A stretch of DNA of 8,414 nt, from the NCBI GenBank assembly GCA_025355255.1, contig JANYAA010000292.1, positions 1-8,414 on the forward strand, in the 5' to 3' direction. The stretch is from Chloroflexota bacterium. GTDB taxonomy: Bacteria > Chloroflexota > Limnocylindria > Limnocylindrales > CSP1-4. Shown here piece after piece: positions 6,599-8,414 of this stretch (position 1 is its first letter; the number at the start of each line of letters is the position of its first letter). Made by a program: the position numbers and the translations under genes. The notes under the pieces were generated by a model. The model made no database searches, was not told the DNA's origin, and worked only from the letters and a program-made list of their open reading frames with translations.

Positions 6599-8018
6599 TC
6601 GGGGGCGGCTGGCCGGCCTCAGCCAGCGCGCGCCGGTACAGCGCGGCACCGTCCAGCCCGGTTGCGGGCGACCGGAGGATCGACAGATCGCGGACGAGCC
6701 GCCGCTCGAGCGACGTCCCGGCCAGCGCGTCCACCAGGCGTGCTGCTCTGGCCGCGGCCCGAAGGTTGGTCGCCGTCTCCGGTCTGGCCGGGTCCTCCCA
6801 GAACCAGCCATCGGAGGCGAACATCGCCAGACGCCAGCGCTGCGCCTCCAGAAGGGTCGCCAGCCGCCCGCGGTCTTCGGCGTCCGCCTTGCCGCCGGTG
6901 CACGCGTCGGCGAATGCCTCAGCGTCGGTAAGGCCAAGCACAACGTCCACGTAGGCGTCACGGGCAGCCCACGGGTCGTCCAGACCGGGGATCTGCGCGC
7001 CGACCATCTCGGTAACGACGTCAACCGCCCCGGCGAGGCGGTCCAGAGCTCCCCGCAGCGGCGCCTTCCAGCGCGCATCGTGGGCATCTGGGCACTCGCC
7101 GCCCCAGCGCGCAACACCGTGGTGGCAGCTCCAGGACGTCCGCTCCCGGATCCGGATCTCCGGGTGCGGGTCGTCGCTTGGGTCGGCGAGAAAGGCGCCC
7201 AGCGTCACGACGTCAAACCCTCGGTCCGGGCCGTTGGCGTCCGGCGCGACGAGCGCGCGCAGGAACAGGTCGCGGAACTGCTGGTGGTGCCCGTACAGCT
7301 CGCCGTCGCTGGCGATGACCACCGTCGGCGCGCGGCCGTCTGCGAGCGGCGGCGCAAGGCGGGGGAGGAGCTGCTCGCGAATGAACCGGTCAGCGTTGGC
7401 CGTGAGGTCCGGCACAAACGAGACCGCGCCCGAGAGGTCGCCGTCGTAGAACGCGACATCGAGATGGCGGCCGCCGCCGGTGGCAACGCGATAGGCGCGT
7501 CGGTCAAGATGGTCCACGTCGGCCTGCCAGGGCGCAAGCACCGTGCCGGTGATGCCCTCCTCCACGGCGACTCGGAGCGTGGCGAGGTCAACCGCGGTCT
7601 CAGGGAACCAGACCTGCGTTGCCGGCCGGCCAAAGCGGACCTCGAAGCTGCGCAGGCCCCAGCGGATCTCCGTGCGCCGGTCGTGGAGCGGCGCGTACGG
7701 CAGGATCGAGTGGTGGTAGGTCTGTGCGATCCCAGGCCCGTGGTGGCGGCCACCGCCTGCCCGGTCAGCGGCAGCGAAGTCCTGGAGCACGTCGGGCGCC
7801 GCATGCGCGAGGTACGACCCGAGGGTTGGCCCGAGATCCCACGACGCATGGGCGAGCGCGCCCGAAGCGGCGTTTGGCCGGTAGCAGTCAGCCGTGACGC
7901 GGGCGGCCCAGTCACGCGCCGGCGCGGCCGTGGGGTCGGGCGGCGTTTCCCCGGTGAACGGGTTGACTCGTGACGGCTGGTAGAAGTGGGCGTGCACGAC
8001 GAGACGCGGGCGTCTCAT
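6594..8018 (-). CDS. GH57 family glycoside hydrolase, short DUF3536-type
   Basis: A 474-residue GH57 enzyme read from ATG 8016-8018. It opens with the GH57 N-terminal strand HAHFYQPSRVNPFTG (9-23). GIAQTYHHSILP (96-107) is the second conserved region. VWFPE (136-140) holds the predicted nucleophile Glu140, and SDGELYGHH (237-245) holds the predicted acid/base Asp238. SWSCHHGVARW (295-305) follows. Residues 398-409 (AMFASDGWFWED) match the start of the region found in DUF3536-containing GH57 proteins. Those proteins are usually about 800 residues, so this one stops soon after that motif. The family acts on alpha-1,4-glucans, often as amylase or transferase in the cytoplasm; no signal peptide is seen. 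The upstream alpha-amylase/4-alpha-glucanotransferase gene on the same strand ends 34 bp before, indicating an operon. An upstream reading to ATG 8136-8138 would add 40 non-family residues overlapping that gene. Catalytic roles are assigned by family analogy. Confidence 0.9.
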   Translation of the reverse strand: MRRPRLVVHAHFYQPSRVNPFTGETPPDPTAAPARDWAARVTADCYRPNAASGALAHASWDLGPTLGSYLAHAAPDVLQDFAAADRAGGGRHHGPGIAQTYHHSILPYAPLHDRRTEIRWGLRSFEVRFGRPATQVWFPETAVDLATLRVAVEEGITGTVLAPWQADVDHLDRRAYRVATGGGRHLDVAFYDGDLSGAVSFVPDLTANADRFIREQLLPRLAPPLADGRAPTVVIASDGELYGHHQQFRDLFLRALVAPDANGPDRGFDVVTLGAFLADPSDDPHPEIRIRERTSWSCHHGVARWGGECPDAHDARWKAPLRGALDRLAGAVDVVTEMVGAQIPGLDDPWAARDAYVDVVLGLTDAEAFADACTGGKADAEDRGRLATLLEAQRWRLAMFASDGWFWEDPARPETATNLRAAARAARLVDALAGTSLERRLVRDLSILRSPATGLDGAALYRRALAEAGQPPPT

Positions 8019-8052
8019 CGCGGGCGCAGGTCCCGTTGGGCGCCGGACCGTG

Positions 8053-8414
8053 TCACGCGCCGGCCGCCGTGTGGTCCCGGCTGACGGCGGCGTCCTGGCG
8101 CACGGCGAAGCGGCGCGTCTCGCCGGGCTGCAGCACAAACGGCCAGGTGAACGTCAGGGCGCTGCCCTGGTACACGCGCTCGAAGCCGCCCTCAGAGTTG
8201 GACACGGTCTCGATGGGGCTCCACCACACGTCAGCCGTCGGCGAAGCGTGCGCCACGACTGCGAGGCCCACCCAGTCGTTGCCGAAGCTGATGACGCTGA
8301 CCCCATTCGCCTCACCGCTGCCGTCATGGCGGGATCGGGCTCCGGCCACGTCATACCAGGCCTGCGGGTTGCCGCCGCCGCCAAGCATGTGCAGCCCCCA
8401 CTCAAGTCCCAGCC
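8053..8414 (-). CDS. Alpha-amylase/4-alpha-glucanotransferase, C-terminal 119 residues (runs off right edge)
   Basis: The frame enters from the right edge and ends at TGA 8053-8055. It reads LGLEWGLHMLGGGGNPQAWY at the edge, followed later by DVWWSPIETVSNSEGGFE, VYQGSALTFTWPF and LQPGETRRF. The combination of an E-W-x-L strand, a PIETVSxSExGFE segment and a YQGS strand is characteristic of the beta-sandwich C-terminal domain (DUF1926-type) of GH57 alpha-amylases and 4-alpha-glucanotransferases. The catalytic GH57 barrel should lie beyond the window. The gene precedes the short GH57 gene by 34 bp on the same strand, so the two are probably co-transcribed and work together on maltodextrin or glycogen chains. 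Which reaction dominates cannot be judged from this part. Confidence 0.85.
   Translation of the reverse strand, partial: LGLEWGLHMLGGGGNPQAWYDVAGARSRHDGSGEANGVSVISFGNDWVGLAVVAHASPTADVWWSPIETVSNSEGGFERVYQGSALTFTWPFVLQPGETRRFAVRQDAAVSRDHTAAGA

Noticed and set aside
5783..7117. 444-residue minus-strand open frame across the kinase and GH57 3' ends
   Set aside because: It spans two convergent real genes, has low-complexity Arg/Ala/Pro composition and no recognisable motif.
6501..7973. 490-residue plus-strand open frame antisense to GH57
   Set aside because: The opposite strand has all GH57 catalytic motifs; this frame has none and is typical of antisense frames at high GC.

Overview
The window comes from a high-GC bacterial chromosome. 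Its flanks carry large alpha-glucan enzymes (a GH13 amylase-type protein, a GH57 enzyme with the start of a DUF3536-like region, and the C-terminus of an alpha-amylase/4-alpha-glucanotransferase). That mix would fit a Chloroflexota-type or other deep-branching soil or aquatic bacterium, but the sequence does not settle the phylum. No RNA genes, CRISPR arrays, insertion sequences or attachment sites were seen.

Layout. (1) 1-1323, minus strand: N-terminal 441 residues of a GH13 alpha-amylase family protein that runs off the left edge. (2) 1324-1505: a 182-bp divergent intergenic region. (3) 1506-6544, plus strand: a tight four-gene operon. It encodes a YgcU-like FAD-linked oxidase, a single-chain electron transfer flavoprotein (ETF), a YgcW-like short-chain dehydrogenase and a YgcE-like FGGY sugar kinase. 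(4) 6545-6593: short convergent junction. (5) 6594-8018, minus strand: GH57 glycosidase. (6) 8053-8414, minus strand: C-terminus of an alpha-amylase/4-alpha-glucanotransferase that runs off the right edge.

The plus-strand operon is the interesting part. Its gene set matches the poorly characterised ygcQ/R/U/W/E locus of Escherichia coli, recalled from memory, but in a very different genome context. The likely logic is catabolism of a sugar, sugar acid or polyol. The FAD oxidase would oxidise a hydroxyl-bearing substrate and pass electrons to the ETF, the SDR would interconvert an alcohol and a ketone, and the kinase would phosphorylate the product. The substrate is unknown.

The ETF is the most unusual protein. 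It joins an EtfB-like domain directly to the FAD-binding C-terminal domain of EtfA, and the N-terminal EtfA domain is missing. No ETF:quinone oxidoreductase, transporter or regulator for this operon lies inside the window.

The operon sits between minus-strand alpha-glucan genes. Without it, all flanking genes would read in the same direction, so it looks like a cassette placed within a glycogen/maltodextrin cluster.
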